This document shows positions 39,370 through 46,531 of a DNA stretch of 46,531 bases, in pieces. The stretch's first letter is position 1, and each line of letters starts with the position of its first letter. A model generated the notes under the pieces. The model saw nothing but the letters and a program-made list of their open reading frames with translations, made no database searches and was not told where the DNA came from. The translations under genes and the position numbers were made by a program. Origin of the DNA: CAZMHJ01 sp046350635 (lineage in GTDB: Bacteria > Patescibacteriota > Saccharimonadia > Saccharimonadales > CAIOMD01); contig JAXLZY010000005.1 of NCBI GenBank assembly GCA_046350635.1, forward strand, positions 1 through 46,531, given 5' to 3'.

Positions 39370-40345
39370 TATGCACCTAACGAAGTATTTAGCCGATGAT
39401 ATTGAGCTAGTTCCGAACCGTAAGGGATATGGTGAAGGGCTTAAAGTTGCTGGTGAGCGCGACGAAAACGTTGTCGCACTTTGTGCAGATTTGACGGAAA
39501 GTACCCAGATGCATTTCTTTAAAGAAGCTTTTCCGGATAGGTTTTTTGAAGTTGGTATTGCGGAACAAAACCTTGCAACCGTTGGTTCAGGTTTGGCATC
39601 TCAAGGCAAAATACCATTCGTAAGTAGCTATGCAGCCTTTAGCCCGGGTCGTAACTGGGAGCAAATCAAAACAACTGCCGCACTTAATGATGTGCCTGTA
39701 AAAATTGTGGGCTCGCATGCGGGGTTATATACCGGAGCCGACGGTGCGACTCATCAAATGCTCGAAGATATTGCCCTTATGCGTGTTATGCCAAATATGG
39801 TTGTTATTGCACCATGTGATGCCGTCGAAGCAAAAAAAGCGACGCTTGCGATGGCGGCAGACAACCGCCCAAATTATTTACGCTTAGCCCGCGAAGCAAT
39901 CCCCGTTATCACGACTGAAAAAACGCCGTTTGAAATAGGGAAGGCCTATGTCTTTGAACCTGGCCAAGACATCACCATAATTGCCACCGGTACAATGACA
40001 CACCGAGCTCTTGTAGCTGCACATTTACTGTATAAAGATGGTATTGACGCCGAAGTCATACATGTCCCAACGATTAAGCCACTTGATGCCATAACTATTT
40101 TAAAAAGCGTTGAAAAAACAGGAGCGGTTATAACAGTAGAAGAAGCACAAATCGCTGGAGGCCTTGGTGGCGCAGTTGCCGAACTATTAAGCGAGCAACT
40201 ACCGACGCGGATGGTTCGCATGGGTATGAAAGACCACTACGGCGAAAGTGGCAAACCGGTGGAATTATTCGAGCATTTTGGGCTAACAGCCAAGCATATA
40301 GCTTTAGAGGCTCATCAGCTCCTAAGCCAAATCGGCAAACAATAA
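39362..40345 (+). CDS. Transketolase, C-terminal subunit
   Basis: From ATG 39362 the protein has 327 residues; AGGAG lies six bases before it, whereas GTG 39356 sits too close. It has a pyrimidine-binding domain (VVALCADLTESTQMHFFKEAFPDRFFEVGIAEQNLATVGSGLASQG, with the catalytic Glu in GIAEQN), SHAGLYTGADGATHQMLEDIALMR, and a C-terminal domain from about 190 (DITIIATGTMTHRALVAAHLL, AVITVEEAQIAGGLGGAVAELL). It completes the enzyme with the preceding subunit. Aldolase follows 11 bases on. Confidence 0.95.
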   Translation: MSDMHLTKYLADDIELVPNRKGYGEGLKVAGERDENVVALCADLTESTQMHFFKEAFPDRFFEVGIAEQNLATVGSGLASQGKIPFVSSYAAFSPGRNWEQIKTTAALNDVPVKIVGSHAGLYTGADGATHQMLEDIALMRVMPNMVVIAPCDAVEAKKATLAMAADNRPNYLRLAREAIPVITTEKTPFEIGKAYVFEPGQDITIIATGTMTHRALVAAHLLYKDGIDAEVIHVPTIKPLDAITILKSVEKTGAVITVEEAQIAGGLGGAVAELLSEQLPTRMVRMGMKDHYGESGKPVELFEHFGLTAKHIALEAHQLLSQIGKQ

Positions 40346-40356
40346 AAGGAATAAAC

Positions 40357-41268
40357 ATGGCATTAGCGGTAAGAGAAATACGAGAAAATTGTGCGAAAGC
40401 GCGTGAATCAATGGCTCGTGCACGGGCAGAACACTATGCAATAGGTGCGTTTAACATTGATAACCAAGAAACGTTAATTGCAATCTGTAAAGCAGCACAA
40501 AAACTTGAAGCTCCTGTCATGGTAGAAGTCAGTGATGGCGAGGTAAAAGCCATGGGTCTCGATAACGTGCGCGACATGGTTGATAACTACAAACGCCAAT
40601 TTGGTATCGAAATGTACATTAACCTCGATCACAGCCCGAGTGTAGAAGACGCTAAACGTGGCATTGAAGCCGGCTTTGAATTTATTCATATCGATGTTAG
40701 CCAGGCAAATCATGATGCGACTGATGATGAGATTGTAAATGCCACCAAGGAGGTCGTTGAGTATGCTAAATTTACCGGCGCGTTAGTCGAAAGTGAACCG
40801 CATTACTTCGGTGGCTCTTCGAACGTGCATAAAGAAGCGTTTGACTACGAAGACATTAAAAAAACCTTCAGTACACCTAAAGGTGCCAAACAATTTGCAG
40901 ACGCTACCGGTATTGATACCTTTGCGGCTGCTGTTGGTAATTTGCACGGTAGCTACCCAGTGCCAAAAATGCTTGACCTCGATTTATTAGAACGTATCAG
41001 AAAAGGTATCGATTGTAATATTAGCCTTCATGGTGGAAGCGGCACGCCTGGCCACTTTTTTGAAGAAGCAGTGCGAATTGGTGTTACAAAAATAAATGTT
41101 AACAGTGATATGCGCAAAGCCTTTCGCGACACACTCGAAAAAGTACTACGCGAAAACCCTGATGAATATGCCGTGGTTAAATTGATGCCCGAAGTCTACG
41201 GAGCAGTCCAAGCTGTCGTCGAAAGCAAATTGCAAAATTACAATTCTATTGGCAAGGCACGAGCCTAA
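40357..41268 (+). CDS. fba: Class II fructose-bisphosphate aldolase
   Basis: The 303-residue TIM barrel has YAIGAFNIDNQETLIAICKAA at about 28-48, the zinc-site INLDHSPSVEDAKRGIEAGFEFIHIDVS (His and Asp at about 90-92), GALVESEPHYFGGSS (second metal Glu region), AAAVGNLHGSYP, ISLHGGSGTPG and the phosphate site VTKINVNSDMRKAFRD. It splits fructose 1,6-bisphosphate to two triose phosphates, or a related ketose bisphosphate such as tagatose 1,6-bisphosphate. AAAAGGAAT precedes the ATG. It closes the sugar phosphate cluster and converges with an unknown gene. Confidence 0.94.
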   Translation: MALAVREIRENCAKARESMARARAEHYAIGAFNIDNQETLIAICKAAQKLEAPVMVEVSDGEVKAMGLDNVRDMVDNYKRQFGIEMYINLDHSPSVEDAKRGIEAGFEFIHIDVSQANHDATDDEIVNATKEVVEYAKFTGALVESEPHYFGGSSNVHKEAFDYEDIKKTFSTPKGAKQFADATGIDTFAAAVGNLHGSYPVPKMLDLDLLERIRKGIDCNISLHGGSGTPGHFFEEAVRIGVTKINVNSDMRKAFRDTLEKVLRENPDEYAVVKLMPEVYGAVQAVVESKLQNYNSIGKARA

Positions 41269-41269
41269 C

Positions 41270-42163
41270 CTACAGTAAACCAGCCCTATATGCGGCCTGC
41301 GCCCCGACGTGCCAGAGACCTGAAATCGTTTTTGGTTTTAATGATATTGGGCACCCAATGTGAGAGTAAGGGAATTCGACGTCACCTACAGTCGCATTAG
41401 ATATTTCAACTCCTTCGTGAACCCCCGTTTTTTCGGCATAATAGGGTAAAATTGGGAACTCTTCAAATGAACCCTTTTTAAGTACTATCGTTGCACCACG
41501 TAGCTCAAACTCATTCATTAGTGAACCTATATCAGTGCTATAACTTAGCGCATCAAGTTCGAACAAATTTAATAAGGCCATCGAAACATATTCTCTACCG
41601 CTGGCATAAATAATACCGAACCGTTCGACATCACTTAATTCGGGAGCTGTCTTTTTCAAAAAACCGCTCATAGATTCCAGAAGGAGTACCAAGCCTTTCG
41701 CCGCAGTGTTTATGCCGTCACCAACTGCACTTCGTGGGTCAGTATATGCACCTTCGACCAGAAACGATAAGCGACCCATTAGTTCGCTAAGCTGTGCAAG
41801 CGTTTCGGGTGGATGATGACTATTAAAGTAAAGTTCATCTGCGGCGGAAAGCAGTGACATTATGAGAGTTTGATACAAATCATGAAAAGATTTGACTGAT
41901 TCTACCGGTTTGCCATTGTAACGGGCGAGGCCAAAAGGCTCGCGTGATGGCGCGGCATCAATGACGCGCTCGGCCGTCGTCACGACTATATCTGACATAT
42001 AGCCATAGTATTCGGCCCGATACCGATCATATAGCTTTATTCCATCTAGTGATTCTTGAAGTGGCGTGACATCATCTAACTCAGGCCAGCCTTGGGCTGG
42101 AAACTTTCCCTGAAGTGCGTTATGACGAAAAGCAACTGCCTCTTCACGGGCTTTTCGATCCAT
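41270..42163 (-). CDS. Unknown soluble protein, helical
   Basis: The 297-residue protein has no signal peptide or TM helix. The first two thirds look helical (for example SFHDLYQTLIMSLLSAADELYF and GLVLLLESMSGFLKK), and the last third has beta-like stretches (RGATIVLKKGSFEEFPILPYY, VGDVEFPYSHIGCPISLKPKTIS). The conserved-looking ends and normal codon use suggest a real, perhaps lineage-specific gene. A weak -10 (AATACT) lies about four bases upstream. It converges on the aldolase gene and diverges from the PfkB kinase gene. No family is recognised. Confidence 0.7.
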   Translation of the reverse strand: MDRKAREEAVAFRHNALQGKFPAQGWPELDDVTPLQESLDGIKLYDRYRAEYYGYMSDIVVTTAERVIDAAPSREPFGLARYNGKPVESVKSFHDLYQTLIMSLLSAADELYFNSHHPPETLAQLSELMGRLSFLVEGAYTDPRSAVGDGINTAAKGLVLLLESMSGFLKKTAPELSDVERFGIIYASGREYVSMALLNLFELDALSYSTDIGSLMNEFELRGATIVLKKGSFEEFPILPYYAEKTGVHEGVEISNATVGDVEFPYSHIGCPISLKPKTISGLWHVGAQAAYRAGLL

Positions 42164-42233
42164 TGTTAGTATTAAGGCATAAAATAGCTATAAAATCAAT
42201 ACTCTAACAGATTGGGCCAATAACCATAAGTGG

Positions 42234-42239
42234 TATACT
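42234..42239 (+). promoter_or_regulatory. -10 box of the PfkB-kinase operon
   Basis: TATACT nine bases before ATG 42249; the short leader still holds AAGGA. Confidence 0.45.
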
Positions 42240-42248
42240 AACAAGGAT

Positions 42249-43229
42249 ATGAGTCATCACACAAAACGACATGAAACAAAAATTTTATCAATAGGTGCGG
42301 CAGTTCAAGACGTGTACCTAAAAGGCAAGATATTTAAACCCCACAGGGATGACGGCGAACTTGTCGAAGAGTTCCAACTTGGTTCAAAAAATGATCTCGA
42401 GGGCGTTGTCTTCAGTACGGGTGGTGGAGCAACCAATGCTAGCGTGACGTTTGCGCGCCAAGGTTTGCATGCCATGTACATGGGTAAGATTGGCCATGAT
42501 GTTGCTGGTAAAGCAATTATGGATGATTTGCATGCTGAGGGCGTTGATACCAGCCTGGTTGGCTTTTCAAAAGAACTTGGTAGTGGTTACTCATGTGTAT
42601 TACTTGCACCAAATGGCGAACGCACCATTATGGCGTATCGCGGAGCTAGTGCTCATTATGATGTTAAGCACAGTGATTTTCATGATGTAGATGCGGATTG
42701 GATATTTATTACTTCTATGGATGGTAATTTTGAAGTGCTAGAGGAAGTCTTTAAGTATGCCGAATCAAAAGGCATAAAAATTGCCATGAATCCAGGTAAA
42801 AAAGAACTAGAAGCAAAAGCAAAGCTAAAAAAACTGATTCCAAAACTGACTATTTTGTCGATGAACAAAGAAGAGATGCAACAGCTTTACGAAGGCAAAA
42901 CAATCGAAGAACTTGTGCGGGCTGCCAATAAAGATGTTCACTACGTCATAGTGACCGATGGCCCAAAAGGTGCAGTCGCTGCAGACAGGTGGCATCTTGT
43001 AAGTGCTGGCATGTACGAAGATGTACCCGTAATTGACAGAACCGGTGCTGGAGATGCATTTAGTAGTGGCTTTACGGCTATGATTGCAGCGGGTGAAAGC
43101 CTAGAGGATGCAGTTATTTTTGCGAGCGCTAACTCAACGAATGTTGTATCAACAATTGGTGCGAAAGCAGGAATCTTGCACCACGGAGCAAAGATTCATG
43201 CAATGCCATTAAAAGTGGTAGAACTCTAA
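42249..43229 (+). CDS. PfkB family carbohydrate kinase
   Basis: The 326-residue ribokinase-fold kinase has STGGGATNASVTFARQGLHAMYMGKIGHDVAGKAIMDDL (PfkB signature 1 region, about 56-95), a lid strand, VIVTDGPKGAVAA and the catalytic anion-hole motif DRTGAGDAFSSGF (about 260-272, base Asp in GAGD). Substrates in this family include ribose, fructose 1-phosphate, fructose 6-phosphate, adenosine and others. In this genome it might act as the sugar or ribokinase feeding the pentose phosphate genes 1 kb upstream, but the sequence does not decide. It heads a co-directional group with the next three genes and uvrB. Confidence 0.92.
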   Translation: MSHHTKRHETKILSIGAAVQDVYLKGKIFKPHRDDGELVEEFQLGSKNDLEGVVFSTGGGATNASVTFARQGLHAMYMGKIGHDVAGKAIMDDLHAEGVDTSLVGFSKELGSGYSCVLLAPNGERTIMAYRGASAHYDVKHSDFHDVDADWIFITSMDGNFEVLEEVFKYAESKGIKIAMNPGKKELEAKAKLKKLIPKLTILSMNKEEMQQLYEGKTIEELVRAANKDVHYVIVTDGPKGAVAADRWHLVSAGMYEDVPVIDRTGAGDAFSSGFTAMIAAGESLEDAVIFASANSTNVVSTIGAKAGILHHGAKIHAMPLKVVEL

Positions 43230-43269
43230 AGTGCTTATGGTACTATAGTAGCAAGAGATAACAACAGAT

Positions 43270-44529
43270 ATGTCACGACTTATTTCAGAATTATTGGGCG
43301 CTACTGAACCTATGTTCAGTATTGCTATAAAGCAGCTCGAGCAAGCTAGTGGCAAGCCTGGCGTCGACGTCCGATTAACCGCCGAAATTATTGGCTTAGT
43401 CCAAATGAAAACTCGCGAACTTGGGCTTGATCCTAAAGACACGACAGGCAAAGAATTGTACCATGCCCTACTTGCACATGTGCAAAAAAATGACGAGCAT
43501 TTTGCAAAAGCCATTGGGGGAAAAGATGCAGACGATGTTAAGACATTATTGCCTTTAATGAAAAAAGCAGCCGAACAAGTAAAGACCCCGCGTACCTGTT
43601 GGGTTCTTAAAAAGAGTGTCGCTAAGGAGTTTCTTAAACGAACTCCACCACCAAATATCATGAAGCGCTTAGGCTATAAAAGCATCGACAGCATGCTTAA
43701 AAACGAAAACATTTTAGAAATTTATGGAGCACTCCGTTTTGCTGAAGGCCCAGAATGGCTGAACGAATTTGATAGTCATTACGACACAATAAAACCAAGT
43801 GATTTTGAAGAGCGACAGATAGAAATAGTTGAAATGCCGGCCGACAGGTGGGGTGATATATCTGAGGGTTTTGTACACAAAAAACGCCATAACATCACAC
43901 ACTTAAAAGAGCTTGGTGTTATTTTAATGCTTCCAATTAGCATTGAAAAAATGCCCGGTATCACAATGACTGTCATGCCACTTTTATTCCACTACACAAA
44001 CGAAATTCGCTTATATAGTGCATTCTTTAAAATGCAACAGGTTAAACCCGATTTTGCAAAGATTGTAGTTAATACCCTTATTGCAGACCCGCCAGAAGCG
44101 GCAGTTATGGCTGGCCAACATATTCACTGGCGTGTAATTCAGCGGTACTTTGGCAAATTAGAAAATGAATATCACCCTGAAATATTTGAACCTCATGTTC
44201 AGCCCGAAGACCTACACTGGCGTAAGGCGGAAAGCATTTTGTACGATATAGACCCAGAACTTGGTTGGTGGCGTGACCTGGATTATGTGGGTGTTATGCA
44301 TCAGAATCGGCCAGTTACCTTTAACCTCATGGATATTGCCGTTAGTTATAGCAACGGTACAGCCTACAAGGAACGAGCGATTTATCATTTTCGTGAAAGT
44401 TTGTGGAATGAAGTGTTCGAACGTTATATGGGCGAAAAGATTCTCGAACAACAAGTGCTTAAACAGCTCGATAATAACCTTATTGCACCCGAAGATATCC
44501 ATAGCAGTCTAAAGGGTAGGGGTTTTTAG
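43270..44529 (+). CDS. Unknown conserved-looking protein
   Basis: The 419-residue soluble protein has no TM helix or signal peptide. The N-terminal part (about 1-115) is helical and charged; a middle part includes TCWVLKKSVAKEFLKRTPPPNIMKRLGYKSIDSMLK, and the C-terminal part is rich in Trp, His and Tyr (HIHWRVIQRYFGKLENEYHPEIF, LGWWRDLDYVGVM). These features suggest an enzyme or binding protein, but no motif is recognised. Its TAG overlaps the GTG of the next gene by one base (TAGTG), so they are coupled. Confidence 0.75.
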   Translation: MSRLISELLGATEPMFSIAIKQLEQASGKPGVDVRLTAEIIGLVQMKTRELGLDPKDTTGKELYHALLAHVQKNDEHFAKAIGGKDADDVKTLLPLMKKAAEQVKTPRTCWVLKKSVAKEFLKRTPPPNIMKRLGYKSIDSMLKNENILEIYGALRFAEGPEWLNEFDSHYDTIKPSDFEERQIEIVEMPADRWGDISEGFVHKKRHNITHLKELGVILMLPISIEKMPGITMTVMPLLFHYTNEIRLYSAFFKMQQVKPDFAKIVVNTLIADPPEAAVMAGQHIHWRVIQRYFGKLENEYHPEIFEPHVQPEDLHWRKAESILYDIDPELGWWRDLDYVGVMHQNRPVTFNLMDIAVSYSNGTAYKERAIYHFRESLWNEVFERYMGEKILEQQVLKQLDNNLIAPEDIHSSLKGRGF

Positions 44530-45137
44530 TGAATTATTCTATCTGTATTTCTGGTGCAGCGAGTGGTGATACGGTTGAAAAATCCCGTGTTCTAGCAGAA
44601 CGGCTCGGTATTGCCGTTGCTAAATCGGGGCACATCATTACGACCGGTGCTACGGTAGGGCTTCCATTTTATGCTGCTCGTGCGGCAAAAGAAGCAGGTG
44701 GCATGAGTATCGGGTTTTCTCCTGCTAGTAGCCTTAGGGAGCACGTTCATAAATATCGCTTGCCTATAGGCATGTTTGATTACGTTAACTTCACTGGCTT
44801 GCACTACGTTGGCCGTGATGTCTATTTGGTGCAGTCTAGTGATGCGGTAATTACAGTTGGTGGTCGGTTTGGTAGTCTTCATGAATTTACGACCGCACTT
44901 GAAAGTCATATGCCCTGTGGTTTTTTGATTGGTAGCGGTGGTACGGCTGATATTATTCCTGATCTTATGGAAAAGTTAGAACCACCGCATCGTAGTCTGG
45001 TAATTTTCGATGATGACCCTGAACGACTCGTTAAAAAAGTGATTGAAAAACTTGATGAGCAAAATAAGGATATCGATACGGCAAGCTTAGCGAGCCAGTG
45101 GTTCCTTGACGACGAAGCAAAGCATCGACGAGGGTAG
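44529..45137 (+). CDS. SLOG/LOG-like Rossmann nucleotide-binding protein
   Basis: The 202-residue protein starts ICISGAASGDTVEKSRVLAERLG, has HIITTGATVGLPFYAARAAKEAGG, and the family-typical SSDAVITVGGRFGSLHEFTTALESHMPCGFL (about 97-127; compare GGxGTxxE). This is the SLOG superfamily that includes TIGR00725-type proteins and cytokinin-activating LOG phosphoribohydrolases. Here the PGGxGTxxE motif reads VGGRFGSLHE, so catalytic Glu is kept but the loop is altered. It may bind nucleotides or nucleotide-derived ligands. It starts at GTG overlapping the upstream stop. Confidence 0.8.
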   Translation: MNYSICISGAASGDTVEKSRVLAERLGIAVAKSGHIITTGATVGLPFYAARAAKEAGGMSIGFSPASSLREHVHKYRLPIGMFDYVNFTGLHYVGRDVYLVQSSDAVITVGGRFGSLHEFTTALESHMPCGFLIGSGGTADIIPDLMEKLEPPHRSLVIFDDDPERLVKKVIEKLDEQNKDIDTASLASQWFLDDEAKHRRG

Positions 45138-45140
45138 CTA

Positions 45141-45851
45141 ATGGCAAAAAAGACCCCTGCGCGCTCTAGGACAAAGGTGTCGTTTAAACCCGAACTTGTG
45201 CTGAGGGCGAACCCCAAAAAGCCTGCGCAACCCAAGCGGGTTCAAAATAAAACTGTAAAAAAACATCCAAAATCACGCCCAGTACCTGTTAAGAAAATAC
45301 TTAACAAACGCGTGCGACGACGTGTGTTTTATCCCGTTGTCGCAATTGTACTCGCCTTTTTTGTGGTTATTACGTTCTTACAAGTTAGAAGTTCGGTTGC
45401 AGGTACGAATGCACTTTTGACCAGCTCTGCAAAAAGAGCTAACGATGGTTACGTAGTTGCAAAAAAGGAAGCTGATTTAATAAAAATTATAGGCACTAAA
45501 CTCCAGCGACGAAGTGAAATTGTGAACTATCAAAGTGCCCCAAATGATTTAAGGGCTTTTGCCGACACCGATTACAGGGCATTTAAAACAACGTGTATTA
45601 AAAACGGCTCACTGAGCAATGATGTACGGTATGAGATAAGTAATGTAGAATATGATAAATTTGCCGTTATTAAGCGAACATGTAACGGCGGTACAGATAC
45701 TGTCATTTTAGAAAAGTTTGATAAATGGGGCGTTGTTTTCAGTGGTAACGTATATCCACCGTGCTCGCTGACAAACGATTTGGATGTACCGCAGGGTGCG
45801 TCGTATTACTGCATGTATAATGGGGTGCGCTACATTAACCCTAACCCGTAA
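45141..45851 (+). CDS. Single-TM protein with basic N-terminus, unknown
   Basis: The 236-residue protein has a very basic, Pro/Lys-rich N-terminus (about 1-58), a TM helix (about 60-84, FYPVVAIVLAFFVVITFL), and a roughly 150-residue outer domain with four Cys likely paired in disulfides (CIKNGS, KRTCNGG, PPCSL, YYCMYNG). It starts three bases after the previous stop. Such basic tails may touch nucleic acid or membrane lipids. No family is recognised. Confidence 0.65.
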   Translation: MAKKTPARSRTKVSFKPELVLRANPKKPAQPKRVQNKTVKKHPKSRPVPVKKILNKRVRRRVFYPVVAIVLAFFVVITFLQVRSSVAGTNALLTSSAKRANDGYVVAKKEADLIKIIGTKLQRRSEIVNYQSAPNDLRAFADTDYRAFKTTCIKNGSLSNDVRYEISNVEYDKFAVIKRTCNGGTDTVILEKFDKWGVVFSGNVYPPCSLTNDLDVPQGASYYCMYNGVRYINPNP

Positions 45852-45856
45852 TCGGG

Positions 45857-45862
45857 TATACT
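45857..45862 (+). promoter_or_regulatory. -10 box of uvrB (leaderless)
   Basis: TATACT seven bases before ATG 45870 with no ribosome binding site between. Confidence 0.5.
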
Positions 45863-45869
45863 GTGGTAT

Positions 45870-46531
45870 ATGCAGTTTTCGCTCAAGACCGATTATCAGC
45901 CTACTGGCGACCAACCAAATGCAATTAAGCAACTCGTTGCCGGTATTAATGGTGGCCAAAAAGAGCAGGTTCTACTTGGCGTTACTGGTTCAGGTAAAAC
46001 CTTTACAATGGCAAACGTCATTGAAGCCACTCAAAAACCTACTCTTATTTTGGCGCACAATAAAACACTTGCCGCTCAGCTTTACAATGAATTTAAAAAC
46101 TTTTTTCCAGAAAACGAAGTTCACTATTTTGTGAGCTATTTTGATTACTATCAGCCAGAGGCTTACATTGCTCGTAGTGACACGTATATAGAAAAAGACA
46201 GCCAAATCAACGAAGAAATTGATCGGTTGCGTCATGCGGCAACCAGTGCGCTCTTAAGCAGGCGCGACGTTATTATTGTTGCCAGTGTTAGCTGTATTTA
46301 TGGCATTGGCTCGGTAGAAGATTATGGTTCGATGGCAATCAAGCTTAAAACCGGTGAACGCCGCTTGCGTGATAAATTGCTACGCCAACTCACCGATATT
46401 CAGTACAAACGAAACGATGTTGCTTTTGCTCGTAGCACCTTTAGGGTACGTGGCGATGTGGTTGATATCTTTCCAACTGGCGAAGAAGTTGCGTATCGGG
46501 TTGAGTTTTTTGGTGATGAAATTGATAGAAT
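45870..46531 (+). CDS. uvrB: Excinuclease ABC subunit B, 5' part (runs off the window)
   Basis: The first 220 codons are seen. They start MQFSLKTDYQPTGDQPNAI and have Walker A LLGVTGSGKTFT, ILAHNKTLAAQLYNEF, the beta-hairpin region YFVSYFDYYQPEAYIARSD followed by EKDSQINEEIDRLRHAATSALLSRRDVIIVASVSCIYGIG, and FRVRGDVVDIFPTGEE. These are near-invariant in UvrB, which verifies DNA damage and loads UvrC in nucleotide excision repair. It is in the same direction as the PfkB group but has its own -10. Confidence 0.97.
   Translation, partial: MQFSLKTDYQPTGDQPNAIKQLVAGINGGQKEQVLLGVTGSGKTFTMANVIEATQKPTLILAHNKTLAAQLYNEFKNFFPENEVHYFVSYFDYYQPEAYIARSDTYIEKDSQINEEIDRLRHAATSALLSRRDVIIVASVSCIYGIGSVEDYGSMAIKLKTGERRLRDKLLRQLTDIQYKRNDVAFARSTFRVRGDVVDIFPTGEEVAYRVEFFGDEIDR

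Noticed and set aside
1..46531. CRISPR arrays, insertion sequences, transposases, integrases
   Set aside because: No regularly spaced repeats and no transposase or integrase motifs were seen on either strand.

Overview
The window reads as a chromosomal segment of a Candidate Phyla Radiation bacterium, most likely Candidatus Saccharibacteria (TM7). This is an inference from gene content: a compact, moderately AT-rich genome, lower glycolysis plus the non-oxidative pentose phosphate route, a split transketolase, many genes with no recognisable function, and very short leaders. No rRNA or marker tree is available here to confirm it.

Layout. 1-5500: tail of an ABC-2 type permease, a divergent acetate-kinase-fold protein, a decayed NRAMP metal transporter, a frameshifted response regulator next to an intact histidine kinase, and a VIT1/CCC1-type metal transporter. 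5600-9805: enolase-like protein, type II NADH dehydrogenase and a GlcD-like FAD oxidase (probably D-lactate dehydrogenase), so part of a respiratory or redox module. 9900-18200: envelope genes (secreted coiled-coil protein, single-TM protein, DsbB, two PerM/AI-2E proteins, MscS channel, HdeD-like protein, RmuC). 18200-24233: GH63-like glycosidase, YajQ, a GC-rich alien gene, then pheS-pheT. 24238-25230: a GC-rich transcription unit with its own sigma70-like promoter and terminator. It is packed with perfect stem-loops and tRNA-like cloverleaves and ends in a 48-residue zinc-ribbon peptide; this is the most unusual part of the window. 25276-33084: ABC exporter, RND pump, FKBP, glutaredoxin, glutaredoxin-thioredoxin reductase fusion, MarR regulator, fasciclin protein. 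33087-41268: cytochrome b5-like remnant, GDPD, then a run of central-carbon genes (ppa, Nudix, GAPDH, rpiB, CapA-like, rpe, transketolase N and C, class II aldolase). 41270-46531: unknown protein, PfkB sugar kinase, unknown protein, SLOG-like protein, membrane protein, and uvrB running off the end.

How it fits together. The 34.1-41.3 kb genes interconvert pentose, triose and hexose phosphates and remove pyrophosphate. The PfkB kinase and the enolase-like protein belong to the same metabolism. NDH-2 and the FAD oxidase could pass electrons from NADH and a 2-hydroxyacid to a quinone pool. DsbB, glutaredoxin and thioredoxin reductase handle thiol redox. A recurring regulatory pattern is a sigma70-type -10 box (TATACT, TACAAT and similar) lying only about 4-11 bases before the start codon, which implies leaderless mRNAs for many first genes. 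Genes with longer leaders or internal to operons carry AGGAG-type ribosome binding sites instead.

Two GC-rich segments (about 20.09-20.59 kb and 24.33-25.15 kb) bracket pheST. They use codons unlike the rest of the window and look acquired. Several reading frames near 1.9-3.2 kb and at 14.69 kb are broken by indels; whether these are real decay or assembly errors cannot be decided from the sequence alone.
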